Source: an uncultured bacterium
GTDB lineage: Bacteria > Patescibacteriota > Dojkabacteria > CALFHW01
Length of the DNA stretch: 17,888 nucleotides
Direction: 5' to 3'
Assembly (NCBI GenBank): GCA_937876695.1
Contig: CALFHW010000028.1
Coordinates: forward strand, 1 to 17,888
Positions 1 to 7,745 of this stretch are shown here, piece by piece. A program made the translations under genes and the position numbers. Numbering within the stretch: position 1 is the first letter of the stretch; the number at the start of each line of letters is the position of its first letter. A model generated the notes under the pieces. That model had not been told where the DNA came from. It searched no databases and worked only from the letters and a program-made list of their open reading frames with translations.

Positions 1-231
1 CAAATAAACGAAGCGTTAGTTAAGGCAGGGCTCCTGGATTATAGTTGCGAATCAGTCCGCTCAAGCCACGGCAGGAGCTTCAGACTATACATCCCTATAA
101 CTATTGAATTAGGCGGATACAAGTACCTCACCAAAGCGAACATTTACGATCGCTCGAATCTAAGCTATCAGGTGATAATCGGCCGCAAATCGCTCAATAA
201 ATTCTTAGTCGAGCCTCTGAAACTAGGTTAA
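1..231 (+). CDS. Retropepsin-like 'ATP-dependent zinc protease' family protein (PF05618-like), 3' end only
   Basis: Frame 1 is open from the window edge to TAA at 229-231, giving 76 C-terminal residues. The stretch [18 protein letters not shown], then [20 protein letters not shown] and a final FLVEP, matches the C-terminal pattern I know from the putative ATP-dependent zinc protease family: a basic strand, a GG turn, a dR-s...yqvLiGR core and an flVdp end. These proteins have a retropepsin-like fold and are often found near RimK-type ATP-grasp ligases. The catalytic Asp lies upstream and is not visible, so activity cannot be judged. The stop overlaps by 4 bp the stop of the convergent giant gene (a shared TTAA), leaving no room for a terminator between them. 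The family call rests on the motif pattern only. Confidence 0.66.
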   Translation, partial: QINEALVKAGLLDYSCESVRSSHGRSFRLYIPITIELGGYKYLTKANIYDRSNLSYQVIIGRKSLNKFLVEPLKLG

Positions 232-3200
232 ATTACTGGTGCTGGCGATTCGACTTCACGATTTTTATCCTTATCATCGTCCTGGCTACTTGACCTACGC
301 AGAATTAGACTGAGAACAAAACCTACAACTAGCAGCGCCAAAGTGACCCAATCGGGTCCGCAGCTCAGAAACGCCCACCATAGGCAGACACCAAACACCA
401 GTAGAATTAACCTATACAGAAACTTATTTCCTAGAAACATGAATACCACGGCTAGAAGTATCAAAATAATTCTCAACCAAAGTGCGTTATCGATGCAGAC
501 TTCAACGCCCCCGCTTGTAACCACTACACCAGCTTGCGCTGGTCTTGCAGGTCCGAGGGTGCCGGTAATTATTGGATTCCCCTCTACACCAACTCTAGGA
601 CTTAGATTAAAAGTAACTGTGCTTACTGACTTCCCGTTTACAATTGAAGTCCCAAATCGGTACTCAGAGACAATACTGTATGCTGAGTTAGCAAATTGCC
701 TTAGAATATAGTTCGAAAGGTCATGAAGCTGATCATAATAGATTTTAACCTGTACTGATTGCGCGCCCGGGCTGCAGGAGAGTTTGAAATTCGCTAGGCC
801 CAATGGGTACTCGTAAACTACAATGCCCTTCTCCGCCGCGCTGATATCTTCAATTACAAGTGCAGATAATGGCAGAATCTCATACTCTGAGATGGTCAGG
901 CAGTCGCCAATTAGCTCAATAGTAGTGGTGCCTCCTGTAACGGGATTTGGTACTGTTCCAACATGTGATTGACTGTCGTCGGGGATACCATCACCATTAC
1001 CATCTACTAGAATACTCTCCTCATCTTCGCCCCCACCCTCGGCTTCGCCTGCGCTAGGAACTTCGGGCTGCTCCTCTACTGCCGAAATGTTTACAGATCT
1101 AATCTGAGTTGGCATAGAGTCCCAACTATCATCGCTGGCAGCTGGGTTAACAGCAAAAGTCACCTTGTTTGATTGAGAGGCTGTGATAGCATTGACCCCG
1201 ACATTCTGCGTGGTGTTCCAGTTGGCTGGACCAAAAGTCAGGCTAGTAGTGCTCAGACTCAGGTTGGCCGAATCTAGGCTAATACTTATAACTACATTCG
1301 TCACTGGCTGTGAGGTAAGAGTCACACCAAAGGCATTTATCAGCGATTGGCCAGCCACCATGTTTACTGCAGTTGGTGGCTGCGGCTCGACAACTAGGCC
1401 TGCTGTATTTGTATCGGCTGTCTGCGCCGAAACATTCTGCGTTGGTAGGAAGCCATAGGCGCTGTCGGAGTTTGCACTATCCACGGCTACATTGACTTGG
1501 TAATTCTGCGTCCCATCGATTATAAAATCGATCACTCCCGCTAAGGTAACCGTCTGTGGAGTATTCCAGTTTGCAGGCGTGAAAGTCAACGACGCTGGTG
1601 AGACCACGCCCTCAGTGGTATCTGTTGAGCTGACCAGCAAAACCACATTGGTCTGGGGAATGCCCTCTAGTTTTGCGGTGAAGCTGCCTTGAGTACCCGC
1701 CTCAGAGACGCTTAGTGGCCCGCCCGTGATCTCAAAACCAACGGCTGCGTTGATGAGTATGTTCTTATTTGCCCCGAGCGAGCCAGCCGCTGCAGGAGCG
1801 GCTAGATCTACAATCGCATCAACTGCAGCAGGGTTTTGAATTGTCCCACCGCTGAGTTCGAGCGCATTGATACTGGTGTAATCCAGGTCTGCTGCCGTCT
1901 GTCCTGCTGCAACTGTATAGCTAAAAGTTAGAGTGCTGCTGCCCGTGCCTGAAGCGTAGCCCGCAGCTACGCCGGTATTGAGCTGAAGCTGAGGCACGCC
2001 AGTAACTGTAACTGGTTGACTGAATTCCACCTGGATCAAAATAACCGCGCCGATTCCATAACTACCATCGCTACTTGAGGAAGTCACTGACACCACTTCT
2101 GCGTCCGAGCCATAGATTGCGATGTTCTTACTTGCCCCGAGTGAGCCAGCTGCAGCAGGGGTAACCAAGGCCAAATTGGCCGCTAAAGAGTCCACCACAT
2201 CGATAATAGTGCCTCCATTAAGACTAAGCGCGCTTGTAGAGGCATAATCTAAATCAGCTGTGTTCTCCCCTACTCCCACTGTATAGTTGAAGAGCAGTGT
2301 ATCGCTCCCGCTACCAGACGAATAGGTTACAACAGCCCCGGTATTGAGTGTAAGCTGTGGGAAACCAGTGACGTTGACGTCCTTATCAAATACTACTTGC
2401 ACGCCGATAACTGCTCCTACTCCATAGTTTCCATCTGCGGTAGCAGAGGTAACCGAACTTATCACCGCTGGCAGCGGCGGGCAGTCGATCCCAGCATCAG
2501 TAATGGTCCAATTATTCGGCGCGCCCGTCAGCACTGCCCGCGCCGAGGCACCCGTACAATAATTGCTACTTCCAGCATGCAGAGTTAACCCTGAATTGAC
2601 CGTCTGCCCAGCCCAACCCACCAGCAACGCGTCATAGTTTACCTGCGAAAGTTCCGCTCCCGAGAACATATCATTAAATGACCCTGGAGCAGATGTATTG
2701 ATAGCAGAGATGTTCCAACCTCCTAAGTCCCGATCAAAGCTGGTGGCACCGTTGAACATGCCCACCATACTAGTGGCACTGGATGTATTCCAGCCTCCTA
2801 TGTCTTGGTTGAAATTAGTGGCACCGCGGAACATATTGGTCATATTAGTTACTAGGCCCGTATTCCAACCGCCTATATTCTGATTAAAACTACTGGCGTT
2901 AAAGAACATGTTGTTCATATTGGTCACTGCAGAGGTATTCCAGCTGCTTATGTTCTGGTTGAAACTAGTGGCATTTAAGAACATCTGCGACATATTGTTC
3001 ACACTGGCAGTATTCCAACTAGAAATATTGCCATCAAACGCGCCCGCCCCGCTGAACATGCTAGACATACTTGATACCAGATCTGTATTCCAACTATTTA
3101 AATTTTGGTTAAAACTGCCAGCTGCTTGAAACATGATCGACATATTAGTGACGCCTGCTGTGTCCCAACTGCCAATGTTTTGGTTGAAATTACTTGCACC

Positions 3201-5114
3201 GCTAAACATACTCGGCATTGAGTTTACACTACTGGTGTCCCAACTACTGATATCTCCATTAAATGCCGTAGCATTGCTAAACATGCCGGCCATGCTCGAT
3301 ACATTGCCGGTAGCCCAGCTATTCAAGTTTTGATTGAAACTACTGGCGCCTTGAAACATCGCTGACATTGTCTGCACATTGCTAACGTTCCATCCACCAA
3401 TATTCTGATTAAAACTCGTCGCGGTTGTGAACATTGAACCCATATTAGTTACACTCCCTGTATTCCAGCTAGTAATATTGCCATTAAAGGCCGAAGCGCC
3501 ACTAAACATTGTCCCCATATTTTGGACATTAGCTGTATTCCAACTATTTAGATCCTGGTTAAAGCTGCTGGCACCTTCAAACATGCGGTCCAATACGGTG
3601 ATATTGGCTATATTCCAGCCGCCGATATTCCCATTAAAATCGCTGGCATTTGTAAACATATTGGCAAGTGAAGTCAGGCCGCTATTAAATACCCATGAAT
3701 TCAGATCCTGGTTGAAACTACTGGCACCATGGAACATGCTTATAATGTCGGTAACTGCGCTGACATTCCAACCATTTATGTTCTGGTTGAAATTAGTGGC
3801 ACCCGCGAAAGTCGAGCTCATATCTGTGACTGCGCTGGTATCCCAACTGTTCATGGCTGCATTTGTGGTCAGGGAGCTTGCGCCACTGAACATACTGTTA
3901 AAACTCGGACCATTCGATAGATCCGGCGTATCTAGAGCGTTCAGGACCATGTTACTACAGCCTTGAAAGGCGCTCCTCATACTCTGCCATTGGCCCGAGC
4001 CCCACTGTTCGACGCTCAGCAACTTTCGCCTATCACCGCTATTGTTAAAATAAATGGCTGGGAAATCACCCGAGATCACCACAGTATACGTCCCTGTCGC
4101 CCCATAGCTGCAGGTGGCGTTATCTGATTGACCAGTAAGTACATTCGTCCCCGGGTTGGCATCATCACAATCGACGTCGTAGTTATAGGTATAGTTTGGG
4201 TCAACTGGAATAGTGAACTCATCAGTGCCGCTGACGCCCGGATTGTCAGTCTTGACGGTAATCACAAACTCTGTGGCACCGTAGGAAAGTACTGGTTCTA
4301 ATCTGGTGTTGAAAATGCCTATACCAGCCAGGAAAAAGGTCCCTGTTTGTACCAATATCAACAACAGTGATGTCAGTGCTACCCCAATACTGGGGTAAAT
4401 CCTCACTCTGAGCTCTTTATCAACTGCTGCATCATCTGCATCAAGGGTTGCGTACTGGGGTCTACCACCTTGCATTAGCATCGCCACAGCATACAAAGTC
4501 CCAGAAAGTACCTTGACGGTGAACCAAAATATTTTTCTCAGAATGACGACTGGCAGACTATTGTTCAGCAACTTAGTTATCCACCGGGCATTCTTCCCTT
4601 TGTCGGTTCCTGCAAACCTACTCTGGTCCCCATTACGCATAAGCCTATCAGCCGATGTTTCTGCCATCAGCGTGACTGCAAATAAGAAGTTGAGTAGTCT
4701 GGCAGAAATAGATTTCCGCGGCGTTTGGAGTTGCATATCTATCTGCTTAAACCTATTTTCTAGCTCCTGCCAAAACGACTGATCTGACTTATCCAACCAG
4801 CTGTTATTGTTAACGCTATTACTGTTGTTAACGCCACTGTTGCTACCCTCATGTGCAATGATTATTTGTGGAAGCGGCTGATTGAGATCTGCAAACTGCT
4901 GCTTACTTATTAAGAACGCATAAATCTCCTTGCCCGAATACAAGGGCAAAGTGGTATCGACAATTACAACATCTGGATTGACTGCAAATGCGTACCCCAA
5001 CCCTTCTATGCCGCTACCAGTGGCAAAAATCTCAGTATTGGTATACCTTCTCTTGAGCCACGATACTAAGATATCCCTTACAACTGTATTATCGTCAATA
5101 ACTAGTATCTTCAT
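228..5114 (-). CDS. Giant surface protein: receiver domain, membrane anchor, BspA/DUF285 repeats, beta-sandwich modules, choice-of-anchor-U-like domain
   Basis: 1628 residues. Residues 1-120 resemble a response-regulator receiver: MKILVIDD start, acidic D7/D8, phospho-acceptor D53 in [11 protein letters not shown], possible Lys at 109. Residues 243-268 form a membrane helix preceded by R236 and R238, which favours cytoplasm-in, outside-out. A weaker hydrophobic stretch (188-213) carries K/R and may be amphipathic. Residues 270-380 match the head region typical of BspA-repeat proteins. Sixteen W-centred repeats follow (W424-W800), then two Ig-like copies (881-1001, 1004-1122), two Calx-beta-like copies (1125-1232, 1238-1345), an acidic linker, a DGNGDGIPD start to a choice-of-anchor-U-like domain (1368-1525), three membrane helices (1545-1606) and a charged tail. 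The predicted topology puts the receiver inside and the repeats outside. Adhesion or sensing is inferred. An AAGGGA lies about 10 nt before the ATG. Domain names are from motif recognition. Confidence 0.85.
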   Translation of the reverse strand: MKILVIDDNTVVRDILVSWLKRRYTNTEIFATGSGIEGLGYAFAVNPDVVIVDTTLPLYSGKEIYAFLISKQQFADLNQPLPQIIIAHEGSNSGVNNSNSVNNNSWLDKSDQSFWQELENRFKQIDMQLQTPRKSISARLLNFLFAVTLMAETSADRLMRNGDQSRFAGTDKGKNARWITKLLNNSLPVVILRKIFWFTVKVLSGTLYAVAMLMQGGRPQYATLDADDAAVDKELRVRIYPSIGVALTSLLLILVQTGTFFLAGIGIFNTRLEPVLSYGATEFVITVKTDNPGVSGTDEFTIPVDPNYTYNYDVDCDDANPGTNVLTGQSDNATCSYGATGTYTVVISGDFPAIYFNNSGDRRKLLSVEQWGSGQWQSMRSAFQGCSNMVLNALDTPDLSNGPSFNSMFSGASSLTTNAAMNSWDTSAVTDMSSTFAGATNFNQNINGWNVSAVTDIISMFHGASSFNQDLNSWVFNSGLTSLANMFTNASDFNGNIGGWNIANITVLDRMFEGASSFNQDLNSWNTANVQNMGTMFSGASAFNGNITSWNTGSVTNMGSMFTTATSFNQNIGGWNVSNVQTMSAMFQGASSFNQNLNSWATGNVSSMAGMFSNATAFNGDISSWDTSSVNSMPSMFSGASNFNQNIGSWDTAGVTNMSIMFQAAGSFNQNLNSWNTDLVSSMSSMFSGAGAFDGNISSWNTASVNNMSQMFLNATSFNQNISSWNTSAVTNMNNMFFNASSFNQNIGGWNTGLVTNMTNMFRGATNFNQDIGGWNTSSATSMVGMFNGATSFDRDLGGWNISAINTSAPGSFNDMFSGAELSQVNYDALLVGWAGQTVNSGLTLHAGSSNYCTGASARAVLTGAPNNWTITDAGIDCPPLPAVISSVTSATADGNYGVGAVIGVQVVFDKDVNVTGFPQLTLNTGAVVTYSSGSGSDTLLFNYTVGVGENTADLDYASTSALSLNGGTIIDVVDSLAANLALVTPAAAGSLGASKNIAIYGSDAEVVSVTSSSSDGSYGIGAVILIQVEFSQPVTVTGVPQLQLNTGVAAGYASGTGSSTLTFSYTVAAGQTAADLDYTSINALELSGGTIQNPAAVDAIVDLAAPAAAGSLGANKNILINAAVGFEITGGPLSVSEAGTQGSFTAKLEGIPQTNVVLLVSSTDTTEGVVSPASLTFTPANWNTPQTVTLAGVIDFIIDGTQNYQVNVAVDSANSDSAYGFLPTQNVSAQTADTNTAGLVVEPQPPTAVNMVAGQSLINAFGVTLTSQPVTNVVISISLDSANLSLSTTSLTFGPANWNTTQNVGVNAITASQSNKVTFAVNPAASDDSWDSMPTQIRSVNISAVEEQPEVPSAGEAEGGGEDEESILVDGNGDGIPDDSQSHVGTVPNPVTGGTTTIELIGDCLTISEYEILPLSALVIEDISAAEKGIVVYEYPLGLANFKLSCSPGAQSVQVKIYYDQLHDLSNYILRQFANSAYSIVSEYRFGTSIVNGKSVSTVTFNLSPRVGVEGNPIITGTLGPARPAQAGVVVTSGGVEVCIDNALWLRIILILLAVVFMFLGNKFLYRLILLVFGVCLWWAFLSCGPDWVTLALLVVGFVLSLILRRSSSQDDDKDKNREVESPAPVI
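1749..2474 (-). repeat. Duplicated Ig-like module in the giant gene (two copies, about 360 bp each)
   Basis: Residues 881-1001 and 1004-1122 are a tandem duplication. Both copies run through an SSxxDGxYGxGAVI opening, a V-TG-PQL-LNTG core, an SG-GS-TL-F-YTV strand, a TADLDY segment, an L-L-GGTI strand and a [12 protein letters not shown] end. The DNA stays similar at the copy ends, with a matching tgccccgag-gagccagc string near 1773 and 2135. The modules probably act as stalk spacers outside the membrane. Confidence 0.8.
2706..3872 (-). repeat. BspA/DUF285 tandem repeats, 75-bp unit, 16 copies
   Basis: In-frame repeats inside the giant gene. Each unit is about 25 residues with the pattern SFNQNI-x2-W-NT-x2-V-TNM-x2-MF-x2-A. 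The conserved Trp falls at residues 424, 449, 474, 500 and then every 25 to 800; only the 474-500 interval is 26. This matches the BspA-type leucine-rich-like surface repeat (DUF285). Unit-to-unit identity is high enough for slippage or recombination to change copy number. Confidence 0.92.
2895..3569 (-). repeat. Higher-order 225-bp repeat, three copies, within the BspA array
   Basis: The 25-residue units fall into three types that cycle: A (SFNQ-D/N-LNSW), B (AF-N/D-G-N/D-I-x-SW) and C (xFNQNI-x2-W). A-B-C occurs at W525-550-575, W600-625-650 and W675-700-725. Residues before each A unit repeat as MFEGAS, MFQGAS and MFQAAG. An earlier A-B pair (W474, W500) lacks its C, as if one unit had been deleted. 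This implies amplification of a 225-bp block rather than of single 75-bp units. Confidence 0.75.
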
Positions 5115-5155
5115 CTACAAAAGTTCCCTTTGTGTTAACCAGCTATTTAATTACC

Positions 5156-5185
5156 TATATAATCCCTACTACAGTGTAGTCGGAA
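5156..5185 (-). promoter_or_regulatory. Candidate promoter of the giant gene with palindrome in the spacer
   Basis: A TATATA at 5156-5161 (minus strand) is a reasonable -10 box. The matching -35 position, 18 bp upstream at 5180-5185, reads TTCCGA and is weak. The spacer holds the 13-bp palindrome ACTACA-G-TGTAGT at 5168-5180, a usual place for a repressor site. The palindrome also lies just past the stop of the upstream RHH-like gene, but no T-run follows it, so an intrinsic terminator is unlikely. Confidence 0.35.
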
Positions 5186-5190
5186 TTAGC

Positions 5191-5850
5191 CTAAAGGTTA
5201 ATAGTAATTTTTCTAAGTTTTTGTGGGGATTCTACAGAGGCATTTAGATCTTCGACTATCACGTCTTGTGCAATGCCCTGAACAAGTTCTTGCGTACGGA
5301 CTTGTGCCCGCCCTTCAATCGCCCCTTGCTCTGCAAGTATGTCGGATAACTTAAGTACCAACTCACCGTCTTTATCCACGCGAGGCTGGTTTACAGATTG
5401 GCTAACAATAGGCTGACTGACAACGGGCTGACTGGCGCTTTGATTAAATACTTGACCCTTGGCTACATTAATATGTACCAATTCTCTGACGCTATCAGCC
5501 AAGATACTCACAGTAGCTGCCAGAGACTTGGCTGAGTCAGTCAGACTTCTGGCTGCATCAATTAATACATCAGAACTACCTTTATCTTTTACCTCCTGAA
5601 ATAAAGTCCCAATCTGGGACTCACTTGTACTCGTCTCTCCTTGCTGTCCTTCTGCACTTAACGTTTCGAGAGGAAGTTCAAGTATTTCATCTAGCTGTAA
5701 AGAATTCGCATCATCTTGATCTGGTAAAATCGCATCGGCGAGAATCACCCTAACTAAAGCAGCGATAGGCATTCTCAGACGTTTGGCTTCTTGGGCAAGC
5801 GGTTTATAGATTTCTGGTTTAAGGTTGAGTTTGACTTGCTTAACGGGCAT
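5191..5850 (-). CDS. Ribbon-helix-helix-like protein with helical and low-complexity C-terminal regions
   Basis: 219 residues. The N-terminus looks like a ribbon-helix-helix DNA-binding fold: strand QVKLNL (5-10), helix KPEIYKPLAQEAKRLRM (11-27), turn, then helix PIAALVRVILADAI (28-41). An acidic linker follows, then a heptad-like Ala/Ser/Leu/Val helix rich in SLTDSAKSLAATVSILADSV that could be a coiled coil, then a repetitive stretch with VSQP repeats, and a C-terminal amphipathic segment ending KLRKITINL. RHH proteins dimerise and insert the strand into the major groove. RHH repressors are usually much shorter, so the C-terminal 170 residues have another role that I do not recognise. It lies 76 bp upstream of the giant gene on the same strand. 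No Shine-Dalgarno precedes the ATG; a TACTTT box 7 nt upstream would fit a leaderless mRNA. Phased GTA repeats at the start suggest autoregulation. Plasmid-partition or membrane-associated RHH proteins are alternatives. Confidence 0.7.
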   Translation of the reverse strand: MPVKQVKLNLKPEIYKPLAQEAKRLRMPIAALVRVILADAILPDQDDANSLQLDEILELPLETLSAEGQQGETSTSESQIGTLFQEVKDKGSSDVLIDAARSLTDSAKSLAATVSILADSVRELVHINVAKGQVFNQSASQPVVSQPIVSQSVNQPRVDKDGELVLKLSDILAEQGAIEGRAQVRTQELVQGIAQDVIVEDLNASVESPQKLRKITINL

Positions 5851-5887
5851 GTACTTAAAAGTAACAATTTAGTACTTTATGGTACCA
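5851..5887. promoter_or_regulatory. Phased GTA-repeat array, candidate operator of the RHH-like gene
   Basis: Four similar hexamers lie head to tail on the plus strand directly before the RHH-like start codon: GTACTT (5851), GTAACA (5861), GTACTT (5872) and GTACCA (5882). The spacing is 10, 11 and 10 bp, close to one helical turn. RHH proteins are known to bind tandem short repeats cooperatively as dimers of dimers at such spacing. Binding by this protein is an inference. Confidence 0.5.
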
Positions 5888-5908
5888 TAGCAGATTTCCT
5901 CTTGTAAA
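5879..5908 (-). promoter_or_regulatory. Candidate promoter of the RHH-like gene
   Basis: On the minus strand TTTACA (5903-5908, 5 of 6 to consensus) is followed after 18 bp by TACCAT (5879-5884, 4 of 6). The -10 box and predicted start overlap the GTA-repeat array, so a protein bound there would block transcription. A TACTTT at 5858-5863, 7 nt from the ATG, is a competing -10 that would give a leaderless transcript but lacks a good -35. Confidence 0.4.
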
Positions 5909-5969
5909 CAGAGTTTGAATTTGATTGACTAGTATGAGATCTTGATGAACTAGGAAGAAGATTAGGTGG

Positions 5970-6185
5970 AGAAGAAATGGGATCGGCACTGCCCCGACCG
6001 ACCCCTGGTTTTAGTAGTAATTGCGTACTCCAACCAGCGAACGCCCACTGCAGTGCCAAAGAAGAAACAACTCCGAGAGCCCAGTAAGTATCGAGTGCCG
6101 AGGCTCTCGATAGTACGCGAACCAGACTCTGGGAGTTATCCCCTTTTCCGATTTATTAGCCTTACAATTGGTTGTCAATGAATCT
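5970..6185 (-). ncRNA. Candidate structured RNA or long leader downstream of a consensus promoter
   Basis: Transcription from the strong leftward promoter would start near 6185. The downstream DNA is dense in inverted repeats: CGAGAGCC 6074-6081 with GGCTCTCG 6102-6109; TATCGAG 6089-6095 with CTCGATA 6106-6112 (excludes the former); CCAG/CTGG at 6122-6132; AGTACGC 6112-6118 with GCGTACT 6023-6029; GGCACTGC 5985-5992 with GCAGTGCC 6050-6057; CTGGTT 6005-6010 with AACCAG 6032-6037. A final stem (5979-5986 with 5998-6005, one G-U) is followed in the RNA by AUUUCUUCU, a poor terminator tract. I do not recognise RNase P, tmRNA, SRP or 6S signatures. It could be a free RNA of about 215 nt or the leader of the RHH-like gene. 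A coding role is unlikely. Confidence 0.4.
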
Positions 6186-6191
6186 GAAATT

Positions 6192-6221
6192 ATTATAGCC
6201 TATAGTAGGGTTGACTGTCAA
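6192..6221 (-). promoter_or_regulatory. Consensus sigma-70-type promoter, leftward
   Basis: On the minus strand a perfect TTGACA (6216-6221) and a perfect TATAAT (6192-6197) are separated by 18 bp. It is the best promoter match in the window and faces the structured intergenic stretch and the RHH-like gene, away from radA. Start of transcription is expected near 6185. Confidence 0.75.
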
Positions 6222-6231
6222 CCCTATAGTA
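6199..6231. promoter_or_regulatory. Palindrome and flanking direct repeats over the -35 box, candidate operator
   Basis: AGGGTTGAC-T-GTCAACCCT at 6207-6225 is a perfect 9-bp inverted repeat around one base, and it contains the TTGACA -35 box. It is flanked by direct copies of CCTATAGTA at 6199-6207 and 6223-6231. A symmetric site over a -35 box is the classical layout for a dimeric repressor. The binding protein is unknown. Confidence 0.5.
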
Positions 6232-6305
6232 TAAGACGATGTTCATACAAACGAACCCATAGAAAAAGCATGTAAAAGATGGGGGTAACTTCAGATGATA
6301 TGAGC

Positions 6306-7727
6306 CTATCCTTTTTTGGCGAGAACCTGCGATAACTTGCTCAGATGTGGGACGTTTTGCGGGGTGACTATGTACTTATACCCTAGCCTCTTGGCCTCCT
6401 GGAGGCGCCTGGACTCGAAAGCAGCAGGTGAGAAGCTGCCGGAGAGATTGAGTTCACCGAAAGCGATGACCTTACCCATCTGCCTGGACTTCACACTGGA
6501 GCCGATCGCTACAGCCAGTGCCATATCAATCGCCGGATCGGTGAGTTTAACCCCTCTGGCCACATTTACATAGATGTCGTATTCGTGAAGCCCAAGCCCT
6601 GCATACTTATCTAGGGCAGCAGTTAGTACCTGCAACCTTGATAGAGGCACGCCGCTCGCTACCCTTTTTGGGTAGGCATATACAGTTTTGACAGCAAGTG
6701 CTTGCAATTCCACTACTAATGGCCTATTTCCATCGAGAATTAAGCAGCGGCAAGCGCCGACTTGTTTTGAGTTCTCGCTACTTGCCAAGAAATATTCGCC
6801 GGGATTAGAGATCTCTTGCAGCCCATCCTGTTCCATCAGGAATAATCCAGATTCTACAGTGCTACCAAACCTATTTTTATGGGCTCTGAGTACTCTGAGT
6901 TGATTCTCTTCTTCTCCTGTAAACTGCAAAACCACGTCCACCAAGTGTTCTAATACCTTTGGCCCTGCTATGCCTCCATCTTTGTTTATGTGTCCCACCA
7001 TTACTAAGGTCTTGCCCAGAGATTTTGTCACCGAAGTCAGAACACTGGCGCAGTATTTGGTCTGAGCAATTCCACCAGGCACTCCTGTGACTTCACTAGA
7101 AGCTATGGTCTGGATCGAATCCAAGACCACCACCTGTGCCTGCGAACTGCTGATGGTTTCAATGATATGTTCCAGATGGTAAGAATTTAGCAGTGATAAA
7201 TTGGCGTCAGACAGATCACTTTTGCCAATTCGCTTAGCGCGGTCTGCAACTTGCTCTATCACCTCCTCGGCGCTGATGTAGAGAATCTCAGGAGTTTTTC
7301 CGTCTCTGCCAATATCTTGCTTACCCGTGGCCAGCCTGATGCACATCTGCATCAGTAGGGTCGATTTACCTACTCCAGGCTCGCCAGTTAGTAAGACCAC
7401 GCTGCCTTGCGCCAGGCCGCCGCCTAATACCCTATCGAATTCATCTAAACCTGTTGTAATCCTAGTTAAACCGCCAGTAATGCCGCTCACTGAGCCGATC
7501 TTTTGCGGAGCACCAGCCGAATCGCCGTTACCCCCTGTGGCAGTAGTGTTATGACCTAGGTTTACGTATCCTTTTTGTATCAACCCTAGCCCGATATTTA
7601 TCGTTTTCTGTTCAACTATTGTGCTCCATTCCCCGCAAGAATCGCATCTGCCTTGCCAAGCGATATATTCGCTGCCGCAATTCTCGCAATTGTATATCGT
7701 GGACGATTTTTTGGGTTTAACCTTCAT
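6306..7727 (-). CDS. radA: DNA repair protein RadA (Sms)
   Basis: 473 residues, about the usual length. An N-terminal four-Cys zinc finger (C14, C17, C28, C31) precedes the RecA-like ATPase: Walker A GEPGVGKS at 115-122, Walker B VVVLDS at 199-204, and the RadA-specific KNRFG at 284-288. The last 160 residues are the Lon-protease-like domain, including the NVARGVKLTDPAIDMALA and GELNLSGSF segments. RadA is a DnaB-like branch-migration motor that processes recombination intermediates and helps recombinational repair. It begins 18 bp after the clpC stop on the same strand, so the two are probably cotranscribed. I see no Shine-Dalgarno before the ATG. After the stop there is only a weak hairpin near 6240-6255 and no convincing terminator. 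Identification is firm. Confidence 0.96.
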   Translation of the reverse strand: MKVKPKKSSTIYNCENCGSEYIAWQGRCDSCGEWSTIVEQKTINIGLGLIQKGYVNLGHNTTATGGNGDSAGAPQKIGSVSGITGGLTRITTGLDEFDRVLGGGLAQGSVVLLTGEPGVGKSTLLMQMCIRLATGKQDIGRDGKTPEILYISAEEVIEQVADRAKRIGKSDLSDANLSLLNSYHLEHIIETISSSQAQVVVLDSIQTIASSEVTGVPGGIAQTKYCASVLTSVTKSLGKTLVMVGHINKDGGIAGPKVLEHLVDVVLQFTGEEENQLRVLRAHKNRFGSTVESGLFLMEQDGLQEISNPGEYFLASSENSKQVGACRCLILDGNRPLVVELQALAVKTVYAYPKRVASGVPLSRLQVLTAALDKYAGLGLHEYDIYVNVARGVKLTDPAIDMALAVAIGSSVKSRQMGKVIAFGELNLSGSFSPAAFESRRLQEAKRLGYKYIVTPQNVPHLSKLSQVLAKKG

Positions 7728-7745
7728 AAATGCGCTTATATAGAG

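Noticed and set aside
2698..3966. Several plus-strand open frames opposite the BspA repeats
   Set aside because: They are repetitive by virtue of the 75-bp repeat on the other strand, have no start signals, and the minus frame matches a known family.
5168..5180. ACTACA-G-TGTAGT as an intrinsic terminator of the RHH-like gene
   Set aside because: The stem is short with an impossible one-base loop and no T-run follows; an operator is a better reading.
5877..6059. 60-residue minus-strand frame and a 71-residue plus-strand frame (5966-6181) in the intergenic region
   Set aside because: Both are low-complexity, match no family, lack ribosome binding sites, and lie over dense inverted repeats that suggest RNA structure instead.
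5970..6185. RNase P RNA, tmRNA, 6S RNA, SRP RNA or tRNA
   Set aside because: No diagnostic core was found: no GAGGAAAGUCC-like P4, no tmRNA ends or tag, no GGTTCRANTCC T-arm, and the predicted ends do not pair as in 6S RNA.
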